Assembly (NCBI GenBank): GCA_949316495.1
Contig: OX439008.1
Span: 42,335,511 to 42,399,510 of the forward strand
Direction: 5' to 3'
Length of the DNA stretch: 64,000 nt
Source of the DNA: Amphiduros pacificus
Taxonomy: Eukaryota > Annelida > Polychaeta > Phyllodocida > Hesionidae
This document shows positions 45,101 through 57,160 of this stretch, in pieces. Below the pieces are notes generated by a model, which was not told the origin of the DNA, searched no databases, and saw nothing but the letters and a program-made list of their open reading frames with translations. A program made the translations under genes and the position numbers. Each line of letters begins with the position of its first letter. Within the stretch, counting starts at the first letter, position 1.

Positions 45101-48100
45101 GAGAAGTCACAGTGCTATTTGAGAGGTGACTGTTATTGGGAAGTCACAGTGCTATTTGAGAGGTGACTGTTATTGCGAAGTCTCCGTGCTATTTGAGAGG
45201 TGACTGTTATTGGGAAGTCACAGTGCTATTTGAGAGGTGACTGTTATTGGGAAGTCACAGTGCTATTTGAGAGGTGACTGTTATTGGGAAGTCACAGTAC
45301 TATTTGAGAGGTGACTGTTATTGGGAAGTCACAGTGCTATTTGAGAGGTGACTGTTATTGGGAAGTCTCCGTGCTATTTGAGAGGTGACTGTTATTGGGA
45401 AGTCTCCGTGCTATTTGAGAGGTGACTGTTATTGGGAAGTCACAGTGCTATTTGAGATGTGATTGTTATTGGGAAGTCACAGTGCTATTTGAGAGGTGAC
45501 TGTTATTGGGAAGTCTCTGTGCTATTTGAGAGGTGACTGTTATTGGAAAGTCACAGTGCTATTTGAGAGGTGACTGTTATTGGGAAGTCTCTGTGCCATT
45601 TGAGAGGTGACTGTTATTGGGAAGTCACAGTGCTATTTGAGAGGTGACTGTTATTGGGAAGTCTCTGTGCCATTTGAGAGGTGACTGTTATTGGGAAGTC
45701 ACAGTGCTATTTGAGAGGTGACTGTTATTGGGAAGTCACAGTGCTATTTGAGAGGTGACTGTTATTGGGAAGTCACAGTGCCATTTGAGAGGTGACTGTT
45801 ATTGGGAAGTCTCTGTGCCATTTGAGAGGTGACTGTTATTGGGAAGTCACAGTGCTATTTGAGAGGTGAATATTATTGGGAAGTCTCAGTGCTATTTGAG
45901 AGGTGACTGTTATTGGGAAGTCACAGTGCTATTTGAGAGGTGACTCTTATTGGGAAGTCTCTGTGTCATTTGAGAGGTGACTGTTATTGGGAAGTCACAG
46001 TGCTATTTGAGAGGTGACTGTTATTGGGAAGTCACAGTGCTATTTGAGAGGTGACTGTTATTGGGAAGTCACAGTGCTATTTGAGAGGTGACTGTTATTG
46101 GGAAGTCTCTGTGTCATTTGAGAGGTGACTGTTATTGGGAAGTCTCTGTGCCATTTGAGAGGTGACTGTTATTGGGAAGTCACAGTGCTATTTGAGAGGT
46201 GAATATTATTGGGAAGTCACAGTGCTATTTGAGAGGTGACTGTTATTGGGAAGTCTCTGTGCTATTTGAGAGGTGACTGTTATTGGGAAGTCACAGTGCT
46301 ATTTGAGAGGTGACTGTTATTGGGAAGTCTCTGTGCCATTTGAGAGGTGACTGTTATTGGGAAGTCACAGTGCTATTTGAGAGGTGACTGTTATTGGGAA
46401 GTCTCTGTGCTATTTGAGAGGTGATTGTTATTGGGAAGTCACAGTGCTATTTGAGAGGTGACTGTTATTGGGAAGTCACAGTGCTATTTGAGAGGTGACT
46501 GTTATTGGGAAGTCACAGTGCTATTTGAGAGGTGACTGTTATTGGGAAGTCTCCGTGCTATTTGAGAGGTGACTGTTATTGGGAAGTCACATTGCTATTT
46601 GAGAGGTGACTGTTATTGGGAAGTCTCTGTGCTATTTGAGAGGTGACTGTTATTGGAAAGTCACAGTGCTATTTGAGAGGTGACTCTTATTGGGAAGTCT
46701 CCGTGCTATTTGAGAGGTGACTGTTATTGGGAAGTCACAGTGCTATTTGAGAGGTGACTCTTATTGGGAAGTCTCCGTGCTATTTGAGAGGTGACTGTTA
46801 TTGGGAAGTCACAGTGCTATTTGAGAGGTGACTGTTATTGCGAAGTCTCCGTGCTATTTGAGAGGTGACTGTTATTGGGAAGTCACAGTGCTATTTGAGA
46901 GGTGACTGTTATTGGGAAGTCACAGTGCTATTTGAGAGGTGACTGTTATTGGAAAGTCACAGTGCTATTTGAGAGGTGACTGTTATTGGGAAGTCACAGT
47001 GCTATTTGAGAGGTGACTGTTATTGGGAAGTCTCTGTGCTATTTGAGAGGTGACTGTTATTGGGAAGTCTCTGTGCCATTTGAGAGGTGAAGGTTATTGG
47101 GAAGTCACAGTGCTATTTGAGAGGTGACTGTTATTGGGAAGTCACAGTGCTATTTGAGAGGTGACTGTTATTGGGAAGTCTCTGTGCTATTTGAGAGGTG
47201 ACTGTTATTGGAAAGTCACAGTGCTATTTGAGAGGTGACTCTTATTGGGAAGTCTCCGTGCTATTTGAGAGGTGACTGTTATTGGGAAGTCACAGTGCTA
47301 TTTGAGAGGTGACTGTTATTGGGAAGTCTCTGTGCTATTTGAGAGGTGACTGTTATTGGAAAGTCACAGTGCTATTTGAGAGGTGACTGTTATTGGGAAG
47401 TCACAGTGCTATTTGAGAGGTGACTGTTATTGGGAAGTCACAGTGCTATTTGAGAGGTGACTGTTATTGGGAAGTCACAGTGCTATTTGAGAGGTGACTG
47501 TTATTGGGAAGTCACAGTGCTATTTGAGAGGTGACTGTTATTGGGAAGTCTCTGTGCTATTTGAGAGGTGACTGTTATTGGGAAGTCATAGTGCTATTTG
47601 AGAGGTGACTCTTATTGGGAAGTCTCCGTGCTATTTGAGAGGTGACTGTTATTGGGAAGTCACAGTGCTATTTGAGAGGTGACTGTTATTGGGAAGTCTC
47701 TGTGCTATTTGAGAGGTGACTGTTATTGGAAAGTCACAGTGCTATTTGAGAGGTGACTGTTATTGGGAAGTCACAGTGCTATTTGAGAGGTGACTGTTAT
47801 TGGGAAGTCTCTGTGCCATTTGAGAGGTGACTGTTATTGGGAAGTCACAGTGCTATTTGAGAGGTGACTGTTATTGGGAAGTCTCCGTGCTATTTGAGAG
47901 GTGACTGTTATTGGGAAGTCTCTGTGCTATTTGAGAGGTGACTGTTATTGGGAAGTCACAGTGCTATTTGAGAGGTGACTCTTATTGGGAAGTCACAGTG
48001 CTATTTGAGAGGTGACTGTTATTGGAAAGTCACAGTGCTATTTGAGAGGTGACTGTTATTGGGAAGTCACAGTGCTATTTGAGAGGTGACTGTTATTGGG

Positions 48101-49882
48101 AAGTCTCTGTGTTATTTAAGAGGTGACTGTTATTGGGAAGTCTCCGTGCTATTTGAGATGTGATTGTTATTGGGAAGTCACAGTGCTATTTGAGAGGTGA
48201 CTGTTATTGGGAAGTCACAGTGCTATTTGAGATGTGATTGTTATTGGGAAGTCACAGTGCTATTTGAGAGGTGACTGTTATTGGGAAGTCACAGTGCTAT
48301 TTGAGATGTGATTGTTATTGGGAAGTCACAGTGCTATTTGAGAGGTGACTGTTATTGGGAAGTCTCTGTGCTATTTGAGAGGTGACTGTTATTGGAAAGT
48401 CACAGTGCTATTTGAGAGGTGACTGTTATTGGGAAGTCACAGTGCTATTTGAGAGGTGACTGTTATTGGGAAGTCTCTGTGCCATTTGAGAGGTGACTGT
48501 TATTGGGAAGTCACAGTGCTATTTGAGAGGTGACTGTTATTGGGAAGTCTCTATGCTATTTGAGAGGTGACTGTTATTGGGAAGTCTCCGTGCTATTTGA
48601 GAGGTGACTGTTATTGGGAAGTCACAGTGCTATTTGAGATGTGATTGTTATTGGGAAGTCACAGTGCTATTTGAGAGGTGATTGTTATTGGGAAGTCTCC
48701 GTGCTATTTGAGAGGTGACTGTTATTGGGAAGTCACAGTGCTATTTGAGATGTGATTGTTATTGGGAAGTCTCCGTGCCATTTGAGAGGTGACTGTTATT
48801 GGGAAGTCACAGTGCTATTTGAGAGGTGACTGTTATTGGGAAGTCTCTATGCTATTTGAGAGGTGACTGTTATTGGGAAGTCTCCGTGCTATTTGAGAGG
48901 TGACTGTTATTGGGAAGTCACAGTGCTATTTGAGATGTGATTGTTATTGGGAAGTCACAGTGCTATTTGAGAGGTGACTGTTATTGGGAAGTCACAGTGC
49001 TATTTGAGAGGTGACTGTTATTGGGAAGTCTCTGTGCCATTTGAGAGGTGACTGTTATTGGGAAGTCACAGTGCTATTTGAGAGGTGACTGTTATTGGGA
49101 AGTCTCTATGCTATTTGAGAGGTGACTGTTATTGGGAAGTCTCCGTGCTATTTGAGAGGTGACTGTTATTGGGAAGTCTCTGTGCTATTTGAGAGGTGAC
49201 TGTTATTGAGAAGTCACAGTGCTATTTGAGAGGTGACTGTTATTGGGAAGTCTCCGTGCTATTTGAGATGTGATTGTTATTGGGAAGTCACAGTGCTATT
49301 TGAGAGGTGACTGTTATTGGGAAGTCACAGTGCTATTTGAGAGGTGACTGTTATTGGGAAGTCTCCGAGCTATTTGAGAGGTGACTGTTATTGGGAAGTC
49401 TCCGTGCTATTTGAGAGGTGACTGTTATTGGGAAGTCACAGTGCTATTTGAGAGGTGACTGTTATTGCGAAGTCTCCGTGCTATTTGAGAGGTGACTGTT
49501 ATTGGGAAGTCACAGTGCTATTTGAGAGGTGACTGTTATTGGGAAGTCACAGTGCTATTTGAGAGGTGACTGTTATTGGGAAGTCTCCGTGCTATTTGAG
49601 AGGTGACTGTTATTGGGAAGTCTCCGTGCTATTTGAGAGGTGACTGTTATTGGGAAGTCTCTGTGCCATTTGAGAGGTGACTGTTATTGGGAAGTCACAG
49701 TGCTATTTGAGAGGTGACTGTTATTGGGAAGTCTCCGTGCTATTTGAGAGGTGACTGTTATTGGGAAGTCTCCGTGCTATTTGAGAGGTGACTGTTATTG
49801 GGAAGTCTCCGAGCTATTTGAGAGGTGACTCTTATTGGGAAGTCTCCGTGCTATTTGAGAGGTGACTCTTATTGGGAAGTCT
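39129..49882. repeat. 37-bp satellite array, ~10.75 kb
   Basis: About 290 head-to-tail units of GTGACTGTTATTGGGAAGTC followed by (ACAGTG or TCCGTG or TCTGTG)CTATTTGAGAG. The centre of the unit has two main states. The CACAGTG state keeps AGTCAC, which can pair with GTGACT 16 bp upstream; the CTCCGTG/CTCTGTG state loses this. Left of about 45 kb CTCCGTG dominates; to the right CACAGTG and CTCTGTG dominate. All six frames are broken. Edges are sharp: a diverged unit (AGAAGTGAATATTATTGGG) on the left, and an abrupt stop after GGGAAGTCT on the right. Confidence 0.99.
39166..45003. repeat. Large tandem duplication inside the 37-bp array
   Basis: The order of unit variants in 39166-41861 (about 73 units) recurs in 41862-45003 (about 85 units). 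Rare markers recur: CATAGTG at 39301 and 42001, GCTTTTTGAG at 40640 and 43339, GGGATATCAC at 41033 and 44176, TTTCCGTGTC at 41151 and 44294, ATTTTAGAAG at 41308 and 44451. The offset is 2,700 bp first and 3,143 bp later, so copy 2 gained about 12 units between 43.34 and 43.77 kb. An odd 36-bp unit (GCTTTTAAGAGG) sits at the join near 41861. Confidence 0.9.
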
Positions 49883-51386
49883 GTCCTTAATGCATTGTTT
49901 TGTCTGAAATTTGTTTCTTACAATAGGGAAATTTTTGGGTCAAAGAAATAGTTTTGTGAGTTCTGAGTTTCTTTTGCAGAAATAGGAGTATCTAAGATGC
50001 GTGGGACTCATGATACTTAGTAAGCAAGGAATTATAACATTTGAGATTTCAAAAAATATTTTATTAAAGTATATTTCATATTCTGGTTGGCGGTAATATG
50101 ATAAGAAAAAAAACCAAATCAACTCTTTAGGAAGTTTCTTATCACTCTAATCTAATCCCAGTATAATAAAACAGGATGTGCAAGAAATATGATATTTCTT
50201 GACAACATATCTTAAATTCATACTGCACATCCCAAATATTTATTTGTACATATTTCAAAAATGCAATGTGGCAATAATGACTTTTGTCTCAAGTTCACGA
50301 TTCCTGACTTTCAATTTTAGCAACTATGCCTGGATGTTTGAAAATCGATGTGATGCTTGAAATTCGATATGATGTTTGAAATTCGATGTGATGTTTGCAT
50401 TGGATATATGTATACAGTATTCATGGATATATCATTATTGAAATGTTCCAGTCATTTAAAGACGATGGGTGTTTACAAAATGTTGATTAATCAGTAGCGC
50501 TTGACTGAGCTTCAGGCCCCTTTATCATATCCTGTGTGGACATCATAGCATACAAATACTCATAAGGGATGGTAACAGTCAACATTAGCACTAAATTAGA
50601 CAAAAACCATAGTTCACGGCTTGACTGTCACAAATCATAAAACTTTCAATGATACCTGATTTTCCCTTACTCCTACACATAAATACCTAATAAAATTACA
50701 TTAAAATATAGTTGTTTTTTTCATATACACTAAACTGCCAACTGTTATTGTGTCATCATCAGAGATTTCATCAGCATGAGATTATCAATAACACATGCAT
50801 GAATAGGATTAAGACCACCTTAGGTTATGATATCATGAGGTTTGTATATCCACATAAAGCTTCTATCAGATGCGATTTAATATAAAGGAAACAGTTTTCA
50901 TGAAATTATATTGTGTGCGGCACTGGCATAAACATCGCGTATAAAACACTTTAGATTATTGTTTTCAGTATGGTCTACTTAAATCACACACGCGCTTCAT
51001 AGCTTTGTTGATAAGGATTCAGGATGTTAGCGACAGTTATATTAATCAGAGATCAGGACATAGATCAAGGACACACACAAGAGCTAGGCCATCATATATT
51101 CAAAAGTATGACACTGCCCTTTTCTGCACATAATGGCGGTGGGTAGACGTTTGTGAGCGTGTGTGGCTACTACTGGCGGTGATGGTGATATGCTGACGGC
51201 CCACGCTTAAATATCATGTAACAATATTGAAAAAAGACAAGCAGGCAAAGTTACCAGCCACAACTGCTTTGGTTACTGCGACATCAATGCCATCTTCTTA
51301 AAGGCCTCAGAGCTTTGAATGCACAGACGATTGAGAAGAGAAGGCGTAGATTTTATATATTTATATAAATATATATCAATAACAAT
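49883..51386. other. Upstream region of the 51.4-kb gene
   Basis: No gene. Unique AT-rich DNA with small local repeats (AAATTCGATGTGATGTTTG near 50340-50400). The last 250 bp before the ATG presumably holds the promoter and 5'UTR, but no TATA box or start site can be placed. Confidence 0.4.
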
Positions 51387-51989
51387 ATGAAGCAACACAA
51401 TCAGAAGTGTGAATCTTCAAAGTGCAATAGTGCCAAGGCATGTGCCAAGGAGCGGAATGGTAACATACGGAGACCGAATAGACCAACCGATCTATTCATT
51501 CCCTCGGCGTCCACAGAAAACTCACAACAATACGACTCAGAGGGACTGCGCCCAAAGAAGGCCGGCACCATCCTGATGTCTCAGAGCATCGACGGAAAAG
51601 TCAGGAACGTCAAGGTAAAGATAAGTGTGTATGAGACCAGTTTTGACCATTACGCTGTAGTCTCGCCCGATAAAGAGGTCAGTAAGGACTGCGGTTATAT
51701 CAACCTGAGAAACTCCACCATACATACAATGGACAATACTCAAACCACGTTTCAGATCATCCCCAAAGACTGCGATGCCAATGCGCTCACACTGTCCGCG
51801 TGTTCGGTGGAAGAGGTGAAAGAATGGTTGGTTGCCATGGAAACAGAGGAGGACCCGTCCCTGACACCGCCGCTTTCCCCGTTTCCCAGCCCCGGGACCT
51901 CCTCCTCTTCCTCCCCAGTCCGGAAACTCTCCGCGTCTTTCATAAAGAGCAAGAGAAAGTCACTCCCAACTCTCGTTGAAGAGGAGTGA
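51387..51989 (+). CDS. Small single-exon protein with a PH-like domain
   Basis: 200 codons, ATG to TGA, with GC-richer codon use than the flanks. Residues 1-55 are basic and probably disordered. About 57-150 (KKAGTILMSQSIDGK...KISVYETSFDHYAVVSP...FQIIPKDCDA...VEEVKEWLVAME) has the alternating strands and final helix with the conserved Trp of a pleckstrin-homology fold. About 155-195 is Pro/Ser-rich (LTPPLSPFPSPG) and then basic with RKLS and KRKS sites. PH domains bind phosphoinositides or proteins at membranes; the small intron-less layout recalls vertebrate PHLDA proteins, but I cannot claim orthology. The first 60 residues may hold phosphorylation sites. It could instead be the first exon of a longer gene, though TGA at 51987-51989 and AATAAA 120 bp later argue otherwise. 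Confidence 0.82.
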   Translation: MKQHNQKCESSKCNSAKACAKERNGNIRRPNRPTDLFIPSASTENSQQYDSEGLRPKKAGTILMSQSIDGKVRNVKVKISVYETSFDHYAVVSPDKEVSKDCGYINLRNSTIHTMDNTQTTFQIIPKDCDANALTLSACSVEEVKEWLVAMETEEDPSLTPPLSPFPSPGTSSSSSPVRKLSASFIKSKRKSLPTLVEEE

Positions 51990-52108
51990 ATCTCGTTTTT
52001 GAAATTGGACGCTATTTTTAGCTATCGTAGTTTAGTGATTGTTATTTACATGTCCGTTCAAAGACTTTGGTGTCCCAGTCAGGAGCACTTGAACGTGACA
52101 TTAAGTGT

Positions 52109-52114
52109 AATAAA
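52109..52114 (+). terminator. Candidate poly(A) signal of the PH-like gene
   Basis: AATAAA, followed by overlapping ATAAAT, 120 bp downstream of the stop. Confidence 0.5.
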
Positions 52115-52167
52115 ATAAATAAGAGGACGCTTATAAGATATATAACACGTGGATGAAGTTTAATCTG

Positions 52168-52192
52168 ATCTTTAAGCTACATGCAGGTAGTG
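52168..52192. repeat. 25-bp direct repeat, copy 1
   Basis: ATCTTTAAGCTACATGCAGG and 5 further bases are repeated exactly at 53098-53122, 930 bp away. Confidence 0.85.
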
Positions 52193-52601
52193 CAAAACAC
52201 TTGATTTTCTAATCATCATGCTCCTTGTTGAAAACTAGCATAGTTAGTCGAGCAACAGAGGAGACAAAAGTCTAGTTTAGACATCCAGTTTAGAGTCCAG
52301 TGATGTACATACTGTACAAATATTTATTTTTTCAAATAGCTGCCTTGTTATTGAGTCATATATGTATATTTATTCATTTAGTTATTTATCTGTATGTCGA
52401 AAACCTGATGTGATTAGTGTGATAATATGGTATTTATATGTAGAAATAATACTGTATTCTAATGATGTGATAGTATCAAATAATATGCCATTCGATATAT
52501 GCTATAATATTGCTTTGAAATTGTTTTGTCATAATAATATTGTAAGATTTGTAAGTTTTTCATATACACACATATGTAAATGTATTATATATATATATTA
52601 T

Positions 52602-52729
52602 ATATATCTAAATACTAAATATCTATACATATACATATACATATACGTATATATACATATATACGTATATGTACATATGTACGTATGTACGTATATGTAT
52701 ATGTATAGATATTTAGTATTTAGATATAT
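52602..52729. repeat. 128-bp near-palindrome downstream of the PH-like gene
   Basis: Arms 52602-52640 and 52691-52729 are perfect reverse complements over 39 bp (ATATATCTAAATACTAAATA...). The 50-bp centre is also rich in palindromes (ACGTATAT, GTACATATGTAC). It can form a long hairpin in RNA or a cruciform in DNA. It may lie in a long 3'UTR or beyond the gene. Confidence 0.93.
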
Positions 52730-54509
52730 ATTTTCGTGAATGGCATAATATTATAGTATTCCATACTGACATGAAATGGAAATTTGATCAAGATTCTTCT
52801 GCTGGGTATTTCTGTGCCTGATTATATTATGAAACCCAGGCCATATTCTCGTGGGAGGGATAGATGAGCGCATAACACCACCAACAGTAATGTCATATCA
52901 GCTCTTTAGGTAAAATACATTTTGGGAGATTTTTATATCAGTCTAAGATTAATTGCATTGCTCAATTCAAAATATCAAATAACGTGCGATTCAAAATCAA
53001 ATTCAATTAGAAATATAAATAATTTCCGGATGCCCATTTGATGCCTGTGCCATCTCAATGTATTTATTGGACCCATAGTGTTTAAGGTCTTAACCGAATC
53101 TTTAAGCTACATGCAGGTAGTGTTTGCATCTTTAATGTGTGACTCCCACAACCGACCCCCTCCCTACTCCCCACTCCCATTATAAAGAAAAACAAATAGA
53201 TTCAAGCACTTTATTATATATTGATTTGATATTCTTGCGATTAGTTGTAATGATTTTGCCTAGATATGATTGAAGTTAATCAGGGCTTAACAGTCTGTGA
53301 TGCAGTGACCACGTCCTGGAAAAAACGTCATGGAAAAAGTCTAAATTATTCACATACATCAGAAACATTTGATATCTCTGCATAAATAAATTTTGCAATT
53401 AGTATAATTAAAAAAGTATCTCATTACCTGAAGACTTGCATGATTATGTATTGTTTCCAAGTTATATGTAATGGTTGTATGATTATATATAACAGATATT
53501 TTTATATAACAGATAGTGTGCTCTCTCGATTTATGTATATAAGACTTATATGTACAGCACAATATGTATTAATACTGGCGGTCTTAATTAAAGATGTTTT
53601 GACTGATGAGAAAAAACATCATCATTTAACGATGAGTAACACATTATTAGTTAACGACGAGAACAAACATGATTAGTAAACGTTTGGTTGCGCCATGTAA
53701 GCGCCTCGGAGAATCAAGTAAATGGAACCATATAATTAAACGTACCAGATATGAAATATCGCTCCCCAAACATCGAAACTCTTTCAACATTTGTGTGAAA
53801 TGAATACATAATAAGTTCTACAGTGTTCACAGCATATTGTAGTTTATGTTGTAAAGAAATACTTTGTTGTTTATTTCTAATAAGTAAGGATAGACGTATC
53901 ATCTTGGCGAGAAAAGATTGTTTTTCGTGCGCACTTTTTCATCAGGAAAATTGCAATCAGCATCGTTTACAAATACATACAAAGAATTGATTGGTATATT
54001 TCATTAAAACAAATACTAAATTACATGTCGAAATACAGTATCTCAGCCCCCCCCCCCCCCCCCCCCCATACAAAGTACTGCGCACAGGAACATAACATCT
54101 TAATAGTAAAGGGAAAACAACATGAAATGCATGACCCTAAAGGTATATCCGCACTCATGACAACAAGGTTTTATGATTTGATTTTAGCATATCTTTAGTG
54201 TCAGAGATATTTGCTGAAATATACTTTGGTTACAAAAGCTGTTTGTTTGTATTGTAATGCAAGATTTACACAGTTTTACTGCAACGAAGCTATTATTTGT
54301 CATTATTTAAACCAACTCCCTGGTTGGTTCAAATGATGAGAACTATTTCTAAAGTTTCGTGACGAGCGTGGACACGTTCCGGGCATTAGCCTGAAAAAGT
54401 TGTGAGGAACAAAACCATTATAAAGTTTAGAGTATGAATTATGAATCGCTTTCTGATTAATCTGATATCGAATAAAGTTTAAATGACCAGATGAATCATT
54501 CATCCTTGG
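52730..54509. other. No gene seen; contains the second 25-bp repeat and a C-run
   Basis: The second copy of the 25-bp repeat is at 53098-53122. A run of 21 C lies at 54047-54067. Short frames only. Confidence 0.5.
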
Positions 54510-54575
54510 GTAAATGCGCCACGAGCAGACACTGTCTGAAATGGCACAACACAAATATTTTATTGTTAAATCACT
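54510..54575 (+). mobile_element. Possible CR1/L2-like LINE 3' end
   Basis: GAGCAGACACTGTCTGAAAT and the following CAAATATTTTATTG match the 3' ends of the LINE fragments at 14.3 and 32.8 kb; no coding part is recognisable upstream. Confidence 0.4.
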
Positions 54576-55196
54576 CTTAATACTGTTTGTACTATTACTC
54601 TATTTTTGGTGGTTATGCAGATATGTTTTTATTTAGAATGTAATGAAGTATCTTCTTTTCTAAAGATGATAAAAGGTGATAAAAGGTGATGAAAAGGGAC
54701 TTATTTGTATCCTGTGTCTGAGACAATTCAAATTGGATGATGAAATTGAAAAATATTGAATATTGTTGAAGTGCCCCATGCCAAAAAGGATTATATTTTT
54801 CATATGTTGTCATTTGATTTTAAATATTTTGTATTATATTGTACTGTATTATTTAGCTTAATATAAAAGGTTCTTCTTATTTCAGGAAGGAACCAAATAC
54901 TAGTGTTTTGGATGAATTTGATGTATATAATCATCTCAAATATATATATATATGTATATTTTTATACAGGTATCCCAGTAAGTTGTCATACAATAAAGGA
55001 TATAAAATATAATATCTCTTTGTGTCATTTTCTTTATTCATAAGTTGAAATTGGACGAATGGTTGGGCCTTTCTGTGGTAAAGTTGTATATTGTCATACT
55101 TTCATAAGAAAGGTGTCGTTTTAAGATATATATACTCAATACATTCAATATTAGGAAGGTTCCATGTGCCAATAATTTGATCCCCTCTTCGCTAGA

Positions 55197-55502
55197 TTGT
55201 TTGTTTGGGGTTTTACATCACTTTCAGCATTATGTCAGTCATTTCGTGATGAGACCTACTTGTAGCAGATATGGTGCTGCCTCTCTGAATTGTCATGTCG
55301 CAGTTCCTTGACATGACAACTCACCCGGTCACAGATTTACAAGGACAACGGGTTAACCCTTTAGGCACGGGCCTCAGCTCATGTGGGAAATTGTATCTTG
55401 AGTTCAATCCCGGCACGGCCGGGGTTCGAACCCACGACCTTTGGATCACCACAGAGGAACTGGTAAGCTGGCACTCTAACCAACTGAGCCATGACCCGTG
55501 GC
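55197..55502 (-). mobile_element. tRNA-derived SINE, copy E
   Basis: Near full length, with a small gap in the tRNA-like head (AACTGGTAAGCTGGC). Flanked by CCCCTCTTCGCTAGAT (55182-55197) and a near-copy with an extra CT (55503-55520), a clear target-site duplication, so this insertion is young. Confidence 0.95.
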
Positions 55503-55633
55503 CCCTCTCTTCGCTAGATGAGCACTGATGCTGCCAATAGTAAAGTTTTAAGAATCCTTTAATGATTGTATTCTTTAGGGGATAATCTAAAATGTTGATA
55601 TATTACTTGATAATTTCCTATTTCATCTCAGGC

Positions 55634-56012
55634 CAATGCCCAAAGAGCTATACTTTGTTTAGTAATGCATGTAAACATTAAACAATGGCCATAGAGCTAT
55701 ACTTTGTTTAGTAATGTATGTAAACATTAAGCAATGCCCATAGAGCTATACTTTGTTTAGTAATGTATGTAAACATTAAACAATGCCCATAGAGCTATAC
55801 TTTGTTTAGTAATGTATGTAAACATTAAACAATGCCCATAGAGCTATACTTTGTTTAGTAATGTATGTAAACATTAAACAATGCCCATAGAGCTACACTT
55901 TGTTTAGTAATGTATGTAAACATTAAACAATGCCCATAGAGCTATACTTTGTTTAGTAATGTATGTAAACATTAAACAATGCCCATAGAGCTACACTTTG
56001 TTTAGTAATGTA
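55634..56012. repeat. 49-bp tandem repeat, ~7.7 units
   Basis: Units of CAATGCCCATAGAGCTATAC followed by TTTGTTTAGTAATGTATGTAAACATTAAA, starting at 55634, 55683, 55732 and so on. Confidence 0.97.
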
Positions 56013-56141
56013 TGGTTGTAATGTGCTTCAGGAATGATCAAGAGCAGATTTGAGCAAAAAAATATTAACCAATCAAAATGCTTATTACATATATTGAATT
56101 TAGCCCAAACTTGTTTTTTCGATTCCCATCAGTTAATATTC

Positions 56142-57160
56142 TTAATAATAATAATATAATAATAGTAATAATAATCAAATTTAAAATGTGCTGATACCAG
56201 ACAAGTCTGTTCATAGTTCTGTGTTTAGAACATGTTTTCTGAAAAGATGTGTTTTCAGTCTACTCTTGAAGGAGGTGACTGAAGTACTAGTCCTAATGAC
56301 ACTAGGGAGGGCATTCCATAGTCTAGGGCTACTGCGAGAAAAAGCACTATCACCAACTGTTTTCAGATAGGTCTTAGGAACAGATAGGTAAGCACCATCG
56401 TTTGATCTAAGCCACCTTTCTCCCTGTTTCATGAGGAGCAGATCATACAAGAAAGAAAGTGCCTTACCATTAAAGCCTTCCAGTCATAAGGATAATTTTT
56501 AATTCAATCCTAGCATGAAAAGTTTTACCATTTTCATCTTGTTAGAGATCAAGAATGCTCTAACCCCACTGACACATTTTTGTAATTTGTGTCTGCTGAT
56601 GTCTATTTTCTGACCAGAGGTGTGATCAAGTTAATCTGGGTTTCATCTGCATAAATATGGTAATTGAATTCATACTTAGCCAGAATGTCAGCCAATGAGG
56701 ACATATATATTGTGAAAAGAATGGGACCAAGGACCGATCCCTGTGGGACTCCATTACCTTATGGGTTTGAATGTGGATCTGTGGCACCCCACCCTGACAC
56801 ATTGTTTCCTGTCCCGTATTTCTGACTGGATCCAGGCAAGAGCATGACCACTGACATCTTAATCCAAATCTATCAAACAGTCTTTGATAGTCAATGATAT
56901 CAAAGGCTGCAAAGAGTTCAAGCAATAGTAAAATTATTGACCTTTTGTTGTCAAGATCACTGGGGATATCATTTTGTATCCTCAGTAAGGCAGTTCCAGA
57001 GCTATGATATTCTTTGTAGGCTGATTAAAATTTGTCAGTTAGGCCATTTCTTACTAAATGAGGGATTACTTGATCAGCCACTGCCCTCTCAAGTAAGTTT
57101 TGAAATTAAGGTTAGGTTTAAGACGGGTCTGTAGTTCTTCTTAATGAGTTCTAAAATTTA
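56142..57160 (-). pseudogene. CR1/L2-like LINE fragment on the minus strand
   Basis: Same family as the element at 12.2-14.3 kb. From the 3' side: an ATT-type tail (56142-56175), the conserved 3'UTR (complement of GAACAGACTTGTCTGGTATC), then a C-terminal coding piece open at 56211-56450 (VPKTYLKTVGDSAFS, PRLWNALP, FKSRLKTHLFRKHVLN). Further 5' are decayed RT blocks around 56626-56925 (LELFAAFDIID for LDLSAAFDTID) and the NYRPV box near 57130. Frames are broken and the insertion is 5' truncated. Confidence 0.87.

Noticed and set aside
39129-49882. CRISPR-like appearance of the 37-bp array
   Set aside because: Units are directly abutting with no unique spacers, the DNA is clearly from an animal nucleus, and no cas genes are present.
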